From JAQUBU01 sp036677685 (GTDB taxonomy: Bacteria > Bacillota > Syntrophomonadia > Syntrophomonadales > Syntrophomonadaceae), in assembly GCA_036677685.1 (NCBI GenBank), contig JAVBWA010000024.1, forward strand, positions 88,598 to 152,597: 64,000 bases of DNA. Reading direction: 5' to 3'. The position numbers and the translations under genes were made by a program. The notes beneath the pieces were generated by a model that searched no databases, had not been told where the DNA came from, and was given only the letters and a program-made list of their open reading frames with translations. This document shows, piece by piece, positions 8,038 to 17,063 of this stretch (its first letter is position 1; each line of letters begins with the position of its first letter).

Positions 8038-8972
8038 GTACGGTATATAATCTGAAGCGGGAAGTAGAAAAGCCGGCCCGCCTCACCGGAGGGCACCGGC
8101 TCTGCGCCGGCTGCGGCGCCGGGGTCGTAGTGGCCGGGGTTCTGCGGGCATTGGATAAAGAGGACCGGGCCGTGGTGGTCAACGCCACCAGTTGCCTGGA
8201 GGTCTCCACCTTTATGTATCCCTACACTGCCTACATGGACAGTTACATTCATTCCGCTTTTGAAAACTCTGCGGCTACCTGCTCCGGAGTGGAAGCGGCC
8301 TATAATGCTTTGAAACGGCGCGGCAAGGTGGATGGAACCGTCAAGTTCATTACTTTTGCCGGTGACGGCGGCACCTATGATATAGGTTTTCAATCCCTGT
8401 CCGGCGCGATGGAGCGCGGTCATGACATGGTCTACGTCTGCTATGACAACGAGGCTTACATGAATACGGGAATCCAGCGTTCATCTTCAACCCCCCGTTT
8501 TGCCCGAACGACTACCACGCCTATCGGTTCCGTGGAGCGGGGCAAGAAACAGAATAAAAAAGACCTGACTGAGATTTTGGTCGCTCATAATATTCCTTAT
8601 GTGGCTCAGACCGCCCCTCTAGGCAATTTCAAGGATTTGCACAACAAGTCTTACAAAGCTATTTATACCGAGGGACCTTGCTTTTTGAACGTATTGTCCC
8701 CATGCCCTCGAGGGTGGGATTATCCCATGGCCAAGCTTGCGGAAATCGTTAAGCTGGCGGTGGATACCTGCGTCTGGCCCCTTTTCGAAGTAGAGGAGGG
8801 AGTATGGCATCTGAGCTATACACCGAAGAAAAAGCTGCCCGTGGAAGACTTTCTTCGTCCGCAGGGCAGATTCCGCCACATGTTCCAGCCAGGCAGCGAG
8901 TGGATGATTGAAGAAGCGCAAGCCTATGTGGATCAAAAATGGGAGCGCTTGCTGGAGCGTACCGGTGCTTAA
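8034..8972 (+). CDS. porB: 2-oxoacid:ferredoxin oxidoreductase, beta (TPP) subunit
   Basis: A 312-residue thiamine diphosphate-binding beta subunit. It has the cluster-binding LCAGCGAG near the N-terminus, the TPP/Mg motif GDGGTYDIG with VCYDNEAYMNTG (about residues 109-145), and conserved cysteines at CLEVSTF and CPRGWDY. With alpha, gamma and delta it completes the enzyme that interconverts a 2-oxoacid and acyl-CoA plus CO2 using ferredoxin. It overlaps the alpha gene by four bases and ends the core four-gene unit. Confidence 0.88.
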   Translation: MSTVYNLKREVEKPARLTGGHRLCAGCGAGVVVAGVLRALDKEDRAVVVNATSCLEVSTFMYPYTAYMDSYIHSAFENSAATCSGVEAAYNALKRRGKVDGTVKFITFAGDGGTYDIGFQSLSGAMERGHDMVYVCYDNEAYMNTGIQRSSSTPRFARTTTTPIGSVERGKKQNKKDLTEILVAHNIPYVAQTAPLGNFKDLHNKSYKAIYTEGPCFLNVLSPCPRGWDYPMAKLAEIVKLAVDTCVWPLFEVEEGVWHLSYTPKKKLPVEDFLRPQGRFRHMFQPGSEWMIEEAQAYVDQKWERLLERTGA

Positions 8973-9040
8973 ATGTCAGCTCAGAGACTGGGAGCAAATC
9001 CAAAAAGATGGTATGATAACGTTACAAGGAGGTTTTGCCT

Positions 9041-9949
9041 GTGGAAAAAACCATGTTTACCAATGAGGTCATTTTATCCTGGCTCCGGTATTTCTCAGAG
9101 AATGTTGATATCAATCTGGCAAAACTGAAGATGCTGGACATTACAGGAAAGAATAAGAACCTGATTCCGACTATTATGAGCAACCGGGCCGTCCTGGTCT
9201 TTACGGACGCCGGACACTCTGATATTTTCTACGAGATGTGGAATGCGGAGTTGGGTGACTGTGTTATCTGGTACAACGAGGGCTCGGATCCGGTAGGCGA
9301 GATCAAGCATGACAAGGTCTCGGATATGATCAACCGAGGAATTAATTACTCTGCCGCCATGTTGATTCTCAATCCCAACGCGGCGACAAATTATCAGATA
9401 GGTATAGACAACAGCCGCTTCGCCTGTGGTTCGGTTCAATATGTGTGCCGGGAAGCCCGGGCGGTTATAATGAGCAAACTCAATCTTGGGGACCAGGATA
9501 ATATATGTATAATCTCAGGTGAGAGCATCGCAGTGGAGGCCGCCATGATTGCTGCCGAGGGCAGTATCATTGCTGTGGAATATGACCACCGGGACCGGAA
9601 TACTATGGAATGTAATGTTGAGAAATTCGGTCTCTCCAACGTAATAATCGTGGATTCTCTGGAAGACGGCATTCCGGATAAGCTGGCGGTGCCGGACAAA
9701 GCGTTTATCGTTGCAAGCCCCAGGATCGGCAGTGAAATAAAGAGCCTCCTGGCTGTCAATCCCCTCATTGATTTTGTTATATACACGTATGACTTCGAAA
9801 CTCTTACATCTCTTCCCGCCTTGTTTCAGGAAAACGGCCTGGAGCGCACCGAAGCGGTCTTGATCGAGGTATCGCGAGTCAACAGCAAAAAAATGATTGA
9901 GCCGTTTCCGGCTCCCTGGCTGATTTCTGCCCGAAGTGTTAAAGGGTAG
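9041..9949 (+). CDS. CbiT-like methyltransferase-fold protein, divergent
   Basis: A protein of about 302 residues. The C-terminal half (ICIISGESIAVEAAMIAAEG, then SIIAVEYDHRD) resembles the precorrin-6B decarboxylating methyltransferase CbiT. The N-terminal half is not clearly recognised but may be a decayed CbiE-like domain. GTG 9041 is preferred because AAGGAGG lies eight bases upstream; TTG 9035 is too close. It follows the oxidoreductase genes by 68 bases. No other corrin-ring synthesis gene is in the window, so it may do something else. Function is uncertain. Confidence 0.5.
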   Translation: MEKTMFTNEVILSWLRYFSENVDINLAKLKMLDITGKNKNLIPTIMSNRAVLVFTDAGHSDIFYEMWNAELGDCVIWYNEGSDPVGEIKHDKVSDMINRGINYSAAMLILNPNAATNYQIGIDNSRFACGSVQYVCREARAVIMSKLNLGDQDNICIISGESIAVEAAMIAAEGSIIAVEYDHRDRNTMECNVEKFGLSNVIIVDSLEDGIPDKLAVPDKAFIVASPRIGSEIKSLLAVNPLIDFVIYTYDFETLTSLPALFQENGLERTEAVLIEVSRVNSKKMIEPFPAPWLISARSVKG

Positions 9950-9977
9950 TAAGAACAAGACAGGATGGTTTATAAAA

Positions 9978-10916
9978 ATGAACAAAAAGAAAGGCATTTG
10001 GGCGCTGGTGCTAGTTTTGGCATTGGCAGGCGTTGCCTGCATAATAGCCGCTCGCAATAATCAGCAGCCAAGCACCAGCAATGGACAGGAAGGCCCCCTG
10101 GGCAAGCCGGACGGCTATGCCGAGAAATTATATCAATATCATGGAACATATGTCGGTGACAACTCTAAAGTTGGCGCAATTATCCACGCGCTCAATTATA
10201 CGAACTTGCCTTTTAACTCCATCGAGCTAAAAACGGACAGTGAGCCATATAGAATTACGGTAAATTATAAGGTCGACAGCCGGGCTAATTACCGTTTCCC
10301 GGAGGATATAATGACCGGCTGGAATAAAAATGCGGCTGTGATGTTTAGCTTAATTCCCAATAACAGCGAGATTATGTTTGTTATTTATGATGAATATGGC
10401 GAATTCACCTGGTCTTATTACGATCGGAGCAACTTAAGCGAACGTTTCGGAATGGAATATTTTACATCCGACAAGGTTAAAGAAGCCGCGAACAGCCTGG
10501 ACTCCTTCAAGAATTACCTGAACAGGGTTTCCGCCATAGAAAATATGGATAAATATTACAGTGAAGGACAAAAGCTGGGTGAAGAAAGAAATAAGCAGAT
10601 ATATTTCGTGATCGGGGATGATCGTGAAATAACGGTAAACAGCGGAGCGAATTTTCCGGTAACGATAACGGACGAGTTTGCCGCCAATCCTCCCGTTAAA
10701 GAACTAATGGCTCAAAAAGATAAACTCGCGCAATATACAGGTAAAAATATAGAGCTTTTAATCTATCACATCAACAATTTCAAAACCAACGAGGGGACAT
10801 TTTATCTCTTTGCTTTTGACCAAAAGCAAATGATTGCTTACGTTGATTTAAAAACAGCCGAGGCCGAGCGAAATGCCATTGATAAATTGCGCGATTTACA
10901 GGGAAAAGGCCAGTAA
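9978..10916 (+). CDS. Membrane-anchored DUF4825-like extracytoplasmic protein
   Basis: About 312 residues with an N-terminal hydrophobic anchor (residues 5-25) after a KKK start, then an exported domain. The YQYHGTYVGDNSKVG segment followed by a short PYRITVNYKV strand resembles DUF4825 domains of Gram-positive surface proteins. The cysteine in the anchor lacks a clean lipobox. ATG 9978 is chosen so that the protein starts just before the anchor; an in-frame TTG at 9936 overlaps the upstream gene. Role unknown. Confidence 0.5.
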   Translation: MNKKKGIWALVLVLALAGVACIIAARNNQQPSTSNGQEGPLGKPDGYAEKLYQYHGTYVGDNSKVGAIIHALNYTNLPFNSIELKTDSEPYRITVNYKVDSRANYRFPEDIMTGWNKNAAVMFSLIPNNSEIMFVIYDEYGEFTWSYYDRSNLSERFGMEYFTSDKVKEAANSLDSFKNYLNRVSAIENMDKYYSEGQKLGEERNKQIYFVIGDDREITVNSGANFPVTITDEFAANPPVKELMAQKDKLAQYTGKNIELLIYHINNFKTNEGTFYLFAFDQKQMIAYVDLKTAEAERNAIDKLRDLQGKGQ

Positions 10917-10977
10917 TAACATGCAGCTTTTGCATATTCCATAACGTTTTCGGATTAATTAAACCACTTTCATTGCC

Positions 10978-11142
10978 CTAGTACTCTGTAACGCCTAAAA
11001 CTCTCATTCCCGTCGGCCAAATTTCCACAGGGCTGCGTTGTCGTCAATCGCAATACGTCCAGTATTACTCATTCCTCCGCCTTCCCCTGCGAAAATTTTT
11101 CTCGACGGATAACCTAAACTTTTAGACGTTACAGAGTACTAG
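10978..11142. repeat. MITE-like 165-bp element with 16-bp terminal inverted repeats
   Basis: CTAGTACTCTGTAACG (10978-10993) and its exact reverse complement (11127-11142) flank about 130 bp with no ORF, and the complementarity continues imperfectly inward (CCTAAAACT against ACTTTTAGA). It lies between the DUF4825-like gene and the cysteine synthase gene. The form is that of a non-autonomous transposable or palindromic intergenic element. No transposase for it is seen. Confidence 0.6.
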
Positions 11143-11172
11143 TATAAGAATGAACAAATGGTTTGACAACTA

Positions 11173-12078
11173 TCAGTCATGCAGATGGAATAAACCCGTA
11201 CTCAGGTATTTTTCTCCCCGGTCGGGGAACGCTACCACCACAAATCCTTTTTCGATTTCTTTAATGCATTCCAGTGCGGCAACCATGGCCGCTCCGCTGC
11301 TCATTCCCACAAAGATGCCTTCCTGTGCCACTATGGTTCGGGCCATCGCAAAAGCGGCTTCGGATTCGATCATAACCCTCCGGTCGATTTGGGCGGGATC
11401 GTAGATTTCCGGGACTATCGCTTCTTCCATGTTTTTGAGGCCTTGAATGTAGTGGCCCAGCACAGGATGAGCCTCAACTATCTGAATTTCAGGATTTTTG
11501 GCTTTTAACCCCATTCCGACTCCCATGATGGTTCCCGAGGTGCCAAGCGCGGAAACGAAATGGGTGACCCTGCCCCTGGTGTCCTCCCAGATTTCATGTG
11601 CAGTAGTCTCATAATGGGCCAGCTTGTTGTATTCGTTGGAAAACTGGTTGGGCATAAAGTATTTATCGGGATAACTGCGGCAAAGTTCATGGGCTTTCCT
11701 GATGGCTCCATCCGTGCCCTGGGAGGCATCGGTCAGAGTAGTCTTGGCGCCGAAAGCCTCGATCATTTTGCGCCGTTCAACGGAAACCGCTTCACTCATG
11801 ACTATTTCAACTGCATATCCTTTAACCGCACCGATCATGGCCAGACCGATCCCGGTATTACCGGAGGTGGGCTCGATTATGGTTTTTCCCTTCGCCAAAG
11901 CACCGCATTCTTCCGCCTGCTCAATCATTTTTATGGCAATACGGTCTTTGATACTGCCTGTTGGGTTGAAGCCTTCCAGCTTTGCGTAGAGCGGGATATG
12001 CGGCTTGGGGTTTAGCCTATTTATCCTGACCAGCGGAGTATGACCAATGGTATCGATAATATTGTCGTACATATTCAT
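11173..12078 (-). CDS. cysK: Cysteine synthase (O-acetylserine sulfhydrylase type)
   Basis: A 301-residue PLP enzyme of the CysK/CysM family, joining O-acetylserine (or a related activated serine) and sulfide to cysteine in the cytoplasm. The PLP lysine lies in NPTGSIKDR (about residue 44), the substrate loop is PTSGNTGIG, the phosphate-binding loop is GTSGT, and the C-terminus has FPDRGEKYLST. The length is typical. It is a single gene facing the upstream operon, separated from it by the MITE-like repeat. CysK and CysM are hard to tell apart by eye. Confidence 0.85.
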   Translation of the reverse strand: MNMYDNIIDTIGHTPLVRINRLNPKPHIPLYAKLEGFNPTGSIKDRIAIKMIEQAEECGALAKGKTIIEPTSGNTGIGLAMIGAVKGYAVEIVMSEAVSVERRKMIEAFGAKTTLTDASQGTDGAIRKAHELCRSYPDKYFMPNQFSNEYNKLAHYETTAHEIWEDTRGRVTHFVSALGTSGTIMGVGMGLKAKNPEIQIVEAHPVLGHYIQGLKNMEEAIVPEIYDPAQIDRRVMIESEAAFAMARTIVAQEGIFVGMSSGAAMVAALECIKEIEKGFVVVAFPDRGEKYLSTGLFHLHD

Positions 12079-12300
12079 TCTTCCTTCCGGTTTTCTATCA
12101 ACACTATATTATATATTAACATTTGCATTACCTGTGATAAAACTTTGTGCCTAAAATGAAAAGGGGACGGTTTCTTGTCATTCTCTTGTCATGTTTATAG
12201 TTCTATTTTCTAACCCATATTGGGTGCTATTTTGCAACTGATAAAGTTTAGATATAATATATGTACGATCTTTATTTGCAACAGGAGGGCAATCTAATCC

Positions 12301-14043
12301 ATGTCTAAATCAGGTGACAGTTTCAATCTGTACAAAGTGTCGGAGGCCATCCTTGACAATCCTCTCATGGCCTGTGTTGTTGTCGACGAGCATGGTATTA
12401 TTCGGTTTATAAATCAGGCCTACTTGGAATGGTTGAACAAAACCAAAGACGAAGTAATGGATAGGCACATTCTTGATGTTACGCCCCATTCCAAATTACC
12501 TGAGGTCCTGCGCAGCGGGAAAACTGATGCGGTTGACCTGTGGTCGGTGAATGACCGTGAGACGATCATCACCCGTTACCCGTTGCTTAAAGGAGATCAA
12601 GTCATTGGTGCGGTGGGACAGACTATTTTTCTCGATAAAGCCGGGGCGAAATTGCTCATGAAGAAGCTGCAAACTTTGGAAAAGGAATATGAAACGGTAT
12701 CGGAGGTGCTGGTGCAGAGTCCGTATCTCATTTATGTGATTATCGATAAAGCGGGCATTGTTACTTTTATGAACCAAACCTACCTGCACTTACTGGAGAT
12801 GAAGAAAGAGGATGTAGTGGGTAAACACATCCTGGAGATAACCCCCCATTCCAAGCTGCTGGAAGTTTTAAGAACCGGTGAAGTACACGAAATAGACACA
12901 TGGACCGTTAATGGCCGCGACACCATTATTACCAGAACTCCCATCATAAAGAATGGCGAGGTTACGGGAGCGGTAGGGAGAAGTTTATTTTTGGATATGT
13001 CCCAGGCAAAAATGCTTATAAATAAGCTGCAGGAAACGGCGAAAGAACTTAATTACTATAGGGAGGAGTTCCGCCAGCATTATCAAGCCCGTTGGCAATT
13101 TGATGATCTTATCGGAGCCAGTCCCGAGTTTACAATAGTTAAATCCATGGCCCAGCAATTAGCTCACACAAGATCCACCATCCTTATAACCGGGGAAAGC
13201 GGCACCGGCAAAGAATTGTTTGCCCAGTCCATACACAACCAGGGTGGACAGGAGGGGCCTTTTGTACGCGTCAATTGTGCTGCTTTACCAGAAAATCTGC
13301 TGGAGTCCGAGCTGTTTGGTTATGAGGAAGGAGCTTTCACAGGGGCTAAGAAAGGCGGCAAGCCAGGAAAATTTGAGCTTGCCAAAGGAGGTACCATCTT
13401 TCTGGATGAAATAGGCGATATGCCTATCAATATGCAGACCAAACTTCTCACCGTGCTTCAAGAACGAGTGATTGAAAGGGTGGGCGGTACTAGTCCCATT
13501 TCCATAAAAGTAAGAGTTATAGCAGCCAGCAATCGTGATTTGGAAAAGATGGTTGCTAACAACGAGTTCCGAGGGGATCTTTACTATCGTTTGAATGTAG
13601 TGCGTTTAAACCTCCCTCCTTTGCGGGAACGAATCGAAGATATCCCCTTGCTGGTTGATTACTTGATGGCCGGTATCAATACACGTCTTAAAGCCCATGT
13701 TCCGCATATTTCCGAAGAAGCCCTGCAAATGCTGCAAAGTTATAACTGGCCGGGTAATGTGCGAGAGTTGCAGAATCTGCTGGAGCGTGCTATAAATCTA
13801 GCTTCGTTAAAGCAGGCCGACCACTTGGATGGGCAACATTTTCCATCGTTAGTTGATGAAGCTCTTCTGCCCGTAGTCAATGAAAAAAGGAGTACAACTT
13901 TGAGTGTTTCGGTTCAAAGATTGGAAAAAGAGCTCATAGAGCAAATGCTGAAATCAACCAATTATAATAAGGCTCAGACAGCTAAAGAATTGGGTCTTAA
14001 CAAGTCGGTTTTATATAGTAAAATGAGAAAATACGGTTTGTAG
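12301..14043 (+). CDS. PAS-domain sigma-54-dependent transcriptional activator
   Basis: A 580-residue enhancer-binding protein: two similar PAS domains (about residues 10-110 and 130-240), a AAA+ domain with Walker A GESGTGKE, the sigma-54 contact loop GAFTGA and a DEIGDMP Walker B, then a C-terminal Fis-type HTH (about 540-580). It senses an unknown cytoplasmic signal and hydrolyses ATP to open sigma-54 promoters. It lies 700 bases upstream of, and in line with, the sigma-54 promoter of the hbd-thl-ctf genes, which it likely controls. The duplicated PAS halves share VMDRHILDVTPHSKL-like segments. Confidence 0.85.
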   Translation: MSKSGDSFNLYKVSEAILDNPLMACVVVDEHGIIRFINQAYLEWLNKTKDEVMDRHILDVTPHSKLPEVLRSGKTDAVDLWSVNDRETIITRYPLLKGDQVIGAVGQTIFLDKAGAKLLMKKLQTLEKEYETVSEVLVQSPYLIYVIIDKAGIVTFMNQTYLHLLEMKKEDVVGKHILEITPHSKLLEVLRTGEVHEIDTWTVNGRDTIITRTPIIKNGEVTGAVGRSLFLDMSQAKMLINKLQETAKELNYYREEFRQHYQARWQFDDLIGASPEFTIVKSMAQQLAHTRSTILITGESGTGKELFAQSIHNQGGQEGPFVRVNCAALPENLLESELFGYEEGAFTGAKKGGKPGKFELAKGGTIFLDEIGDMPINMQTKLLTVLQERVIERVGGTSPISIKVRVIAASNRDLEKMVANNEFRGDLYYRLNVVRLNLPPLRERIEDIPLLVDYLMAGINTRLKAHVPHISEEALQMLQSYNWPGNVRELQNLLERAINLASLKQADHLDGQHFPSLVDEALLPVVNEKRSTTLSVSVQRLEKELIEQMLKSTNYNKAQTAKELGLNKSVLYSKMRKYGL

Positions 14044-14124
14044 AGATTAATCCGTTAGAAAAGGCCTTCCTAACGAAGGCAACATCTTATGCTGTGTTTA
14101 TAAGGGAAAAACCAGTGTGCCGAC

Positions 14125-14259
14125 TCTGTCCCAGACCGATGATAAAAGTGAATCTCAGCGTTATTTCTAAAATCCCGCTCAATTGACGTACTTGGTACGC
14201 CTCAATCGCGGGATTTTCTCATGCCTTGATCTTCGCTTCTGTCATAGGTCTGGAGCAGA
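14125..14259. repeat. Palindromic intergenic element with inverted ends
   Basis: TCTGTCCCAGACCGATGA (14125-14142) and an 18-base near-complement (14242-14259) enclose a long imperfect hairpin whose core arms AAAATCCCGC/GCGGGATTTT (14169-14178 and 14208-14217) are perfect. There is no ORF. It may be a mobile palindrome or terminate the activator gene. The rest of 14044-14548 shows only a possible activator site (TGTCAAC-G-GTTGCA near 14452). Confidence 0.5.
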
Positions 14260-14548
14260 AGGCTTTTTCTATTTCAAAATATCTCAAGCACCAACTACGG
14301 TAATCAAGCTTTAAAACAATCTATAATTTTTACGACGGTACAATATTTAGACATATATATTTATGGAGGGTTGTTAAATCGGTCGCATGGTTGATAATTC
14401 ATTCTAATCTCCAAAGGCGCCAAATAAGTCGCTCACTTTAAAAACGTCTGTGTCAACGGTTGCAATATGAGACGATGGTATATAATGGGTGAAGGATAAA
14501 ACTAGACAAAACGCCGAAATACTGGGTTTTTAATGATTTATGCGAAGG

Positions 14549-14564
14549 TTGGCATAAATCTTGC
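14549..14564 (+). promoter_or_regulatory. Sigma-54 promoter of the hbd-thl-ctf operon
   Basis: TTGGCATAAATCTTGC has the invariant GG and GC dinucleotides separated by ten bases and matches the -24/-12 consensus closely. The expected transcript start is near 14575, about 170 bases before hbd. A sigma-54 activator gene lies immediately upstream. Confidence 0.8.
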
Positions 14565-14568
14565 TTAA

Positions 14569-14602
14569 TAGTCTGGATAGATACATTCAGACTATTTTTT
14601 TT
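14569..14602 (+). terminator. Intrinsic terminator overlapping the sigma-54 start site
   Basis: TAGTCTG (14569-14575) pairs with CAGACTA (14588-14594) and is followed by eight Ts. Because the sigma-54 transcript should start near 14575, it would lack most of the 5' arm. The hairpin would stop read-through from upstream but not the operon's own transcript. Confidence 0.55.
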
Positions 14603-14743
14603 GCAATTATGGTAATTTCTCTTAGACGTTAATTATACCTACTGGAAAGGGGGGCAGAGCTAGTATCTTAAAAGACCTCTTCATTATAACTAAGATAAGT
14701 GCTGGCGAGGTTGTTTATACAATTATTAAGGAGGCAAGTTTAG

Positions 14744-15586
14744 ATGGATTTTAATAAGATTGCAGTCCTGGGGGCAGGCACAATGGGCACCGGTATTGTC
14801 TGGGCATTTGCCGCAGCTGGAAAGGAAGTCATTGTCTACGATATTTATCAGGAAATTGTGGACAGGTGCATTGCTAATGTTAAAAAAGGTGTGGCCAAAC
14901 AGGAAGAAAAGGGAAAGGTACCGGCGGGGACTGCGGATGGTCTGAAAATAACAGGTACTGCCAAGTTGGAAGATATCTCCGGGGTGGACTTTGTTCTGGA
15001 AACCGTACTGGAAAAAATGTCTATAAAGAAAGATGTATACGGCAAACTTTCCGCCATCCTGGGAGATGAAATCATTGTAGCTACCAACACTTCAGCACTA
15101 CCCATTACTGAAATTGCCACTGCTTACAAGAATCCGAAAAAAGTTGTAGGTATGCATTTCTTCAATCCGGCCCAGGTCATGAAGTTAATAGAAGTTATAG
15201 CTGCTGCTCAAACATCGCAGGAAACAGTTGATGCTGTTTTTGCATTGTCCCTCGCCATTGGCAAAAATCCCATTCAAGTTAAGGAAGGCCCGGGATTTGT
15301 AGTTAACAGAATCCTGGTCCCGGCTATCAATGAAGCAGCTGCCATCCTATATGAGGGTTTAGCCAGTGTTCCCGACATCGATACGGCTATGAAACTGGGT
15401 GCAGGTTGGCCTATGGGCCCTCTGGCTCTTGGAGACTTGATAGGAATAGATATATGTTTGGAAGTCTGTGAAACCCTTTTTGAAGAAACCGGCGATCCCA
15501 AATATCGTCCTGCAGCACCGTTGAAACAATATACACGAGCTGGTTGGCTGGGAATGAAGACCAAGAAAGGCTTCTATAATTATTAA
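14744..15586 (+). CDS. hbd: 3-hydroxybutyryl-CoA dehydrogenase
   Basis: A 280-residue NAD(P)-dependent enzyme that interconverts (S)-3-hydroxybutyryl-CoA and acetoacetyl-CoA in butyrate oxidation or synthesis. The N-terminal Rossmann motif is VLGAGTMGTGIV, the substrate region is NTSALPITEIA, the catalytic His lies in GMHFFNPAQVMKLIEV, and the C-terminal dimer domain has GPGFVVNRI and GLIGID-type segments. AAGGAGG precedes ATG 14744. It is the first gene of hbd-thl-ctf behind the sigma-54 promoter. No enoyl-CoA hydratase or acyl-CoA dehydrogenase is in this operon. Confidence 0.92.
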   Translation: MDFNKIAVLGAGTMGTGIVWAFAAAGKEVIVYDIYQEIVDRCIANVKKGVAKQEEKGKVPAGTADGLKITGTAKLEDISGVDFVLETVLEKMSIKKDVYGKLSAILGDEIIVATNTSALPITEIATAYKNPKKVVGMHFFNPAQVMKLIEVIAAAQTSQETVDAVFALSLAIGKNPIQVKEGPGFVVNRILVPAINEAAAILYEGLASVPDIDTAMKLGAGWPMGPLALGDLIGIDICLEVCETLFEETGDPKYRPAAPLKQYTRAGWLGMKTKKGFYNY

Positions 15587-15690
15587 ATCTGATTTCAATA
15601 AAAACCAACTATATAGACGAAGCTAAAAAGCTGGCCAAAAAGACTGCCGGCCAAGTGCAAATAACATAAAAATAGGGGAGGCATTTAAAA

Positions 15691-16902
15691 ATGAAAGAAA
15701 TTCAGGATGTAGTAATCGTTAGTGCGTGCAGAACACCAATAGGAAAGTTCCTAGGTCAGTTTAAAGATGTACCCGCCAAGGATTTGGCAGTAACAGCGGG
15801 CAGGGAAGCAATCAAGAGAGCGGCCATTCCTGCTGACATTATTGATGAAATAGTAATGGGTCAAGTTTACCAGGGCTTACAAAAGTCTCTGCCGGCACGT
15901 ATTGTTGGTTTGGCATGCGGACTTCCTGAGCGTAGTAATGCTTGTGTTGTAAATCAGAATTGTACCTCTAGCATGAGGGCGCTGGAAATTGCCAGTCGCA
16001 ACATTATGGTAGGAGCAACAGATATCGCACTGGTTGTCGGTGTTGAAAACATGACCCAGACTCCCTATATGGCTGCCAGTGCAAGAACTGGTGCCCGAAT
16101 GGGCGATGTCAAAATGATCGATTCGTTAACCCATGATGCCTTGGTGGATTCCTTGGTACCGGGACACATGGCAATGACTGCGGAAAACGTTGCAGTTATG
16201 TATAACATTACTCGCGAACAATGCGATCAATTAGCTGTCAGAAGCCATACGAACGCAATTAATGCAACTGATACGGGCATCTTCAAGAGAGAAATCGTTC
16301 CCGTCGAAATCAAAACCAAAAAGGGTGTAACAATTGTTGAAACAGATGAACATCCCATTCGTGGATGCAGTATGGAAAGTGTCGGCAGACTGCAACCTGC
16401 ATTTAAAAAAGATGGGGGCGTAGTAACCGCTGCCAATGCATCCGGCATCAATGATGGTGCATCCGCTGTTGTGATTATGTCAAAACAAAAAGCGGCAGAA
16501 TTGGGAATAAAACCACTTATGAAACTGGTCGCTTCGGTTGGTATTGGTGTTGATCCAAAGATCATGGGAATCGGGCCTGCAGAAGCAATTCCGGTAGCTT
16601 TGGAGAAAGCTGGCTGGAATTTCGATGATGTTGATTACTGGGAACTGCATGAAGCATTTGCACCTCAGTTCATAGGCTGCAAAATTCGCCTGAAAGAAAA
16701 ATATGGCATGGATCTTTCCTTGGATAAAGTAAATCACAATGGTTCAGGGATTGCTTTAGGACATCCTATCGGATCAAGCGGATTGCGTATTGTGGTTTCT
16801 CTGTACTATGAACTGGAAAGACTTGGCCTTACCAAAGGCGGCGCCTCTACTTGCGTAGGAACCGGACCGGCCATGGCTTCTTTGTGGACCCGGGATATTT
16901 AA
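15691..16902 (+). CDS. thlA: Acetyl-CoA C-acetyltransferase (thiolase), copy 1
   Basis: A 403-residue thiolase that splits acetoacetyl-CoA with CoA into two acetyl-CoA, or the reverse. It has the acyl-binding Cys in NQNCTSSMRALEIA (about residue 91), ELHEAFAPQF, the NHNGSGIALGHPIG motif and a C-terminal Cys in CVGTGPAMASL. It lies 104 bases after hbd, with AGGGGAGG before ATG 15691. A paralogue (59230-60441) shares the start sequence KEIQDVVIVSACRTPIGKF and overall length, suggesting duplication. Confidence 0.92.
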   Translation: MKEIQDVVIVSACRTPIGKFLGQFKDVPAKDLAVTAGREAIKRAAIPADIIDEIVMGQVYQGLQKSLPARIVGLACGLPERSNACVVNQNCTSSMRALEIASRNIMVGATDIALVVGVENMTQTPYMAASARTGARMGDVKMIDSLTHDALVDSLVPGHMAMTAENVAVMYNITREQCDQLAVRSHTNAINATDTGIFKREIVPVEIKTKKGVTIVETDEHPIRGCSMESVGRLQPAFKKDGGVVTAANASGINDGASAVVIMSKQKAAELGIKPLMKLVASVGIGVDPKIMGIGPAEAIPVALEKAGWNFDDVDYWELHEAFAPQFIGCKIRLKEKYGMDLSLDKVNHNGSGIALGHPIGSSGLRIVVSLYYELERLGLTKGGASTCVGTGPAMASLWTRDI

Positions 16903-17063
16903 TAGCCTTACCTTAATAATCTTTTCTGTGGGTGATGGTTTGCACCACCATCATCTACGTCTTTTGCGAAACAAAGGATTTAATAGCTCGATGGCGACAA
17001 TTCGTCCATTGATGTTGCCGTTGATGTTTTTGAATATTCGGATATAGAGGAGGGCAAATCTCA

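Noticed and set aside
15600..15669. Short reading KTNYIDEAKKLAKKTAG between hbd and the thiolase
   Set aside because: It looks protein-like but has no start codon or ribosome-binding site. It could be a vestige of a lost gene, but evidence is too thin.
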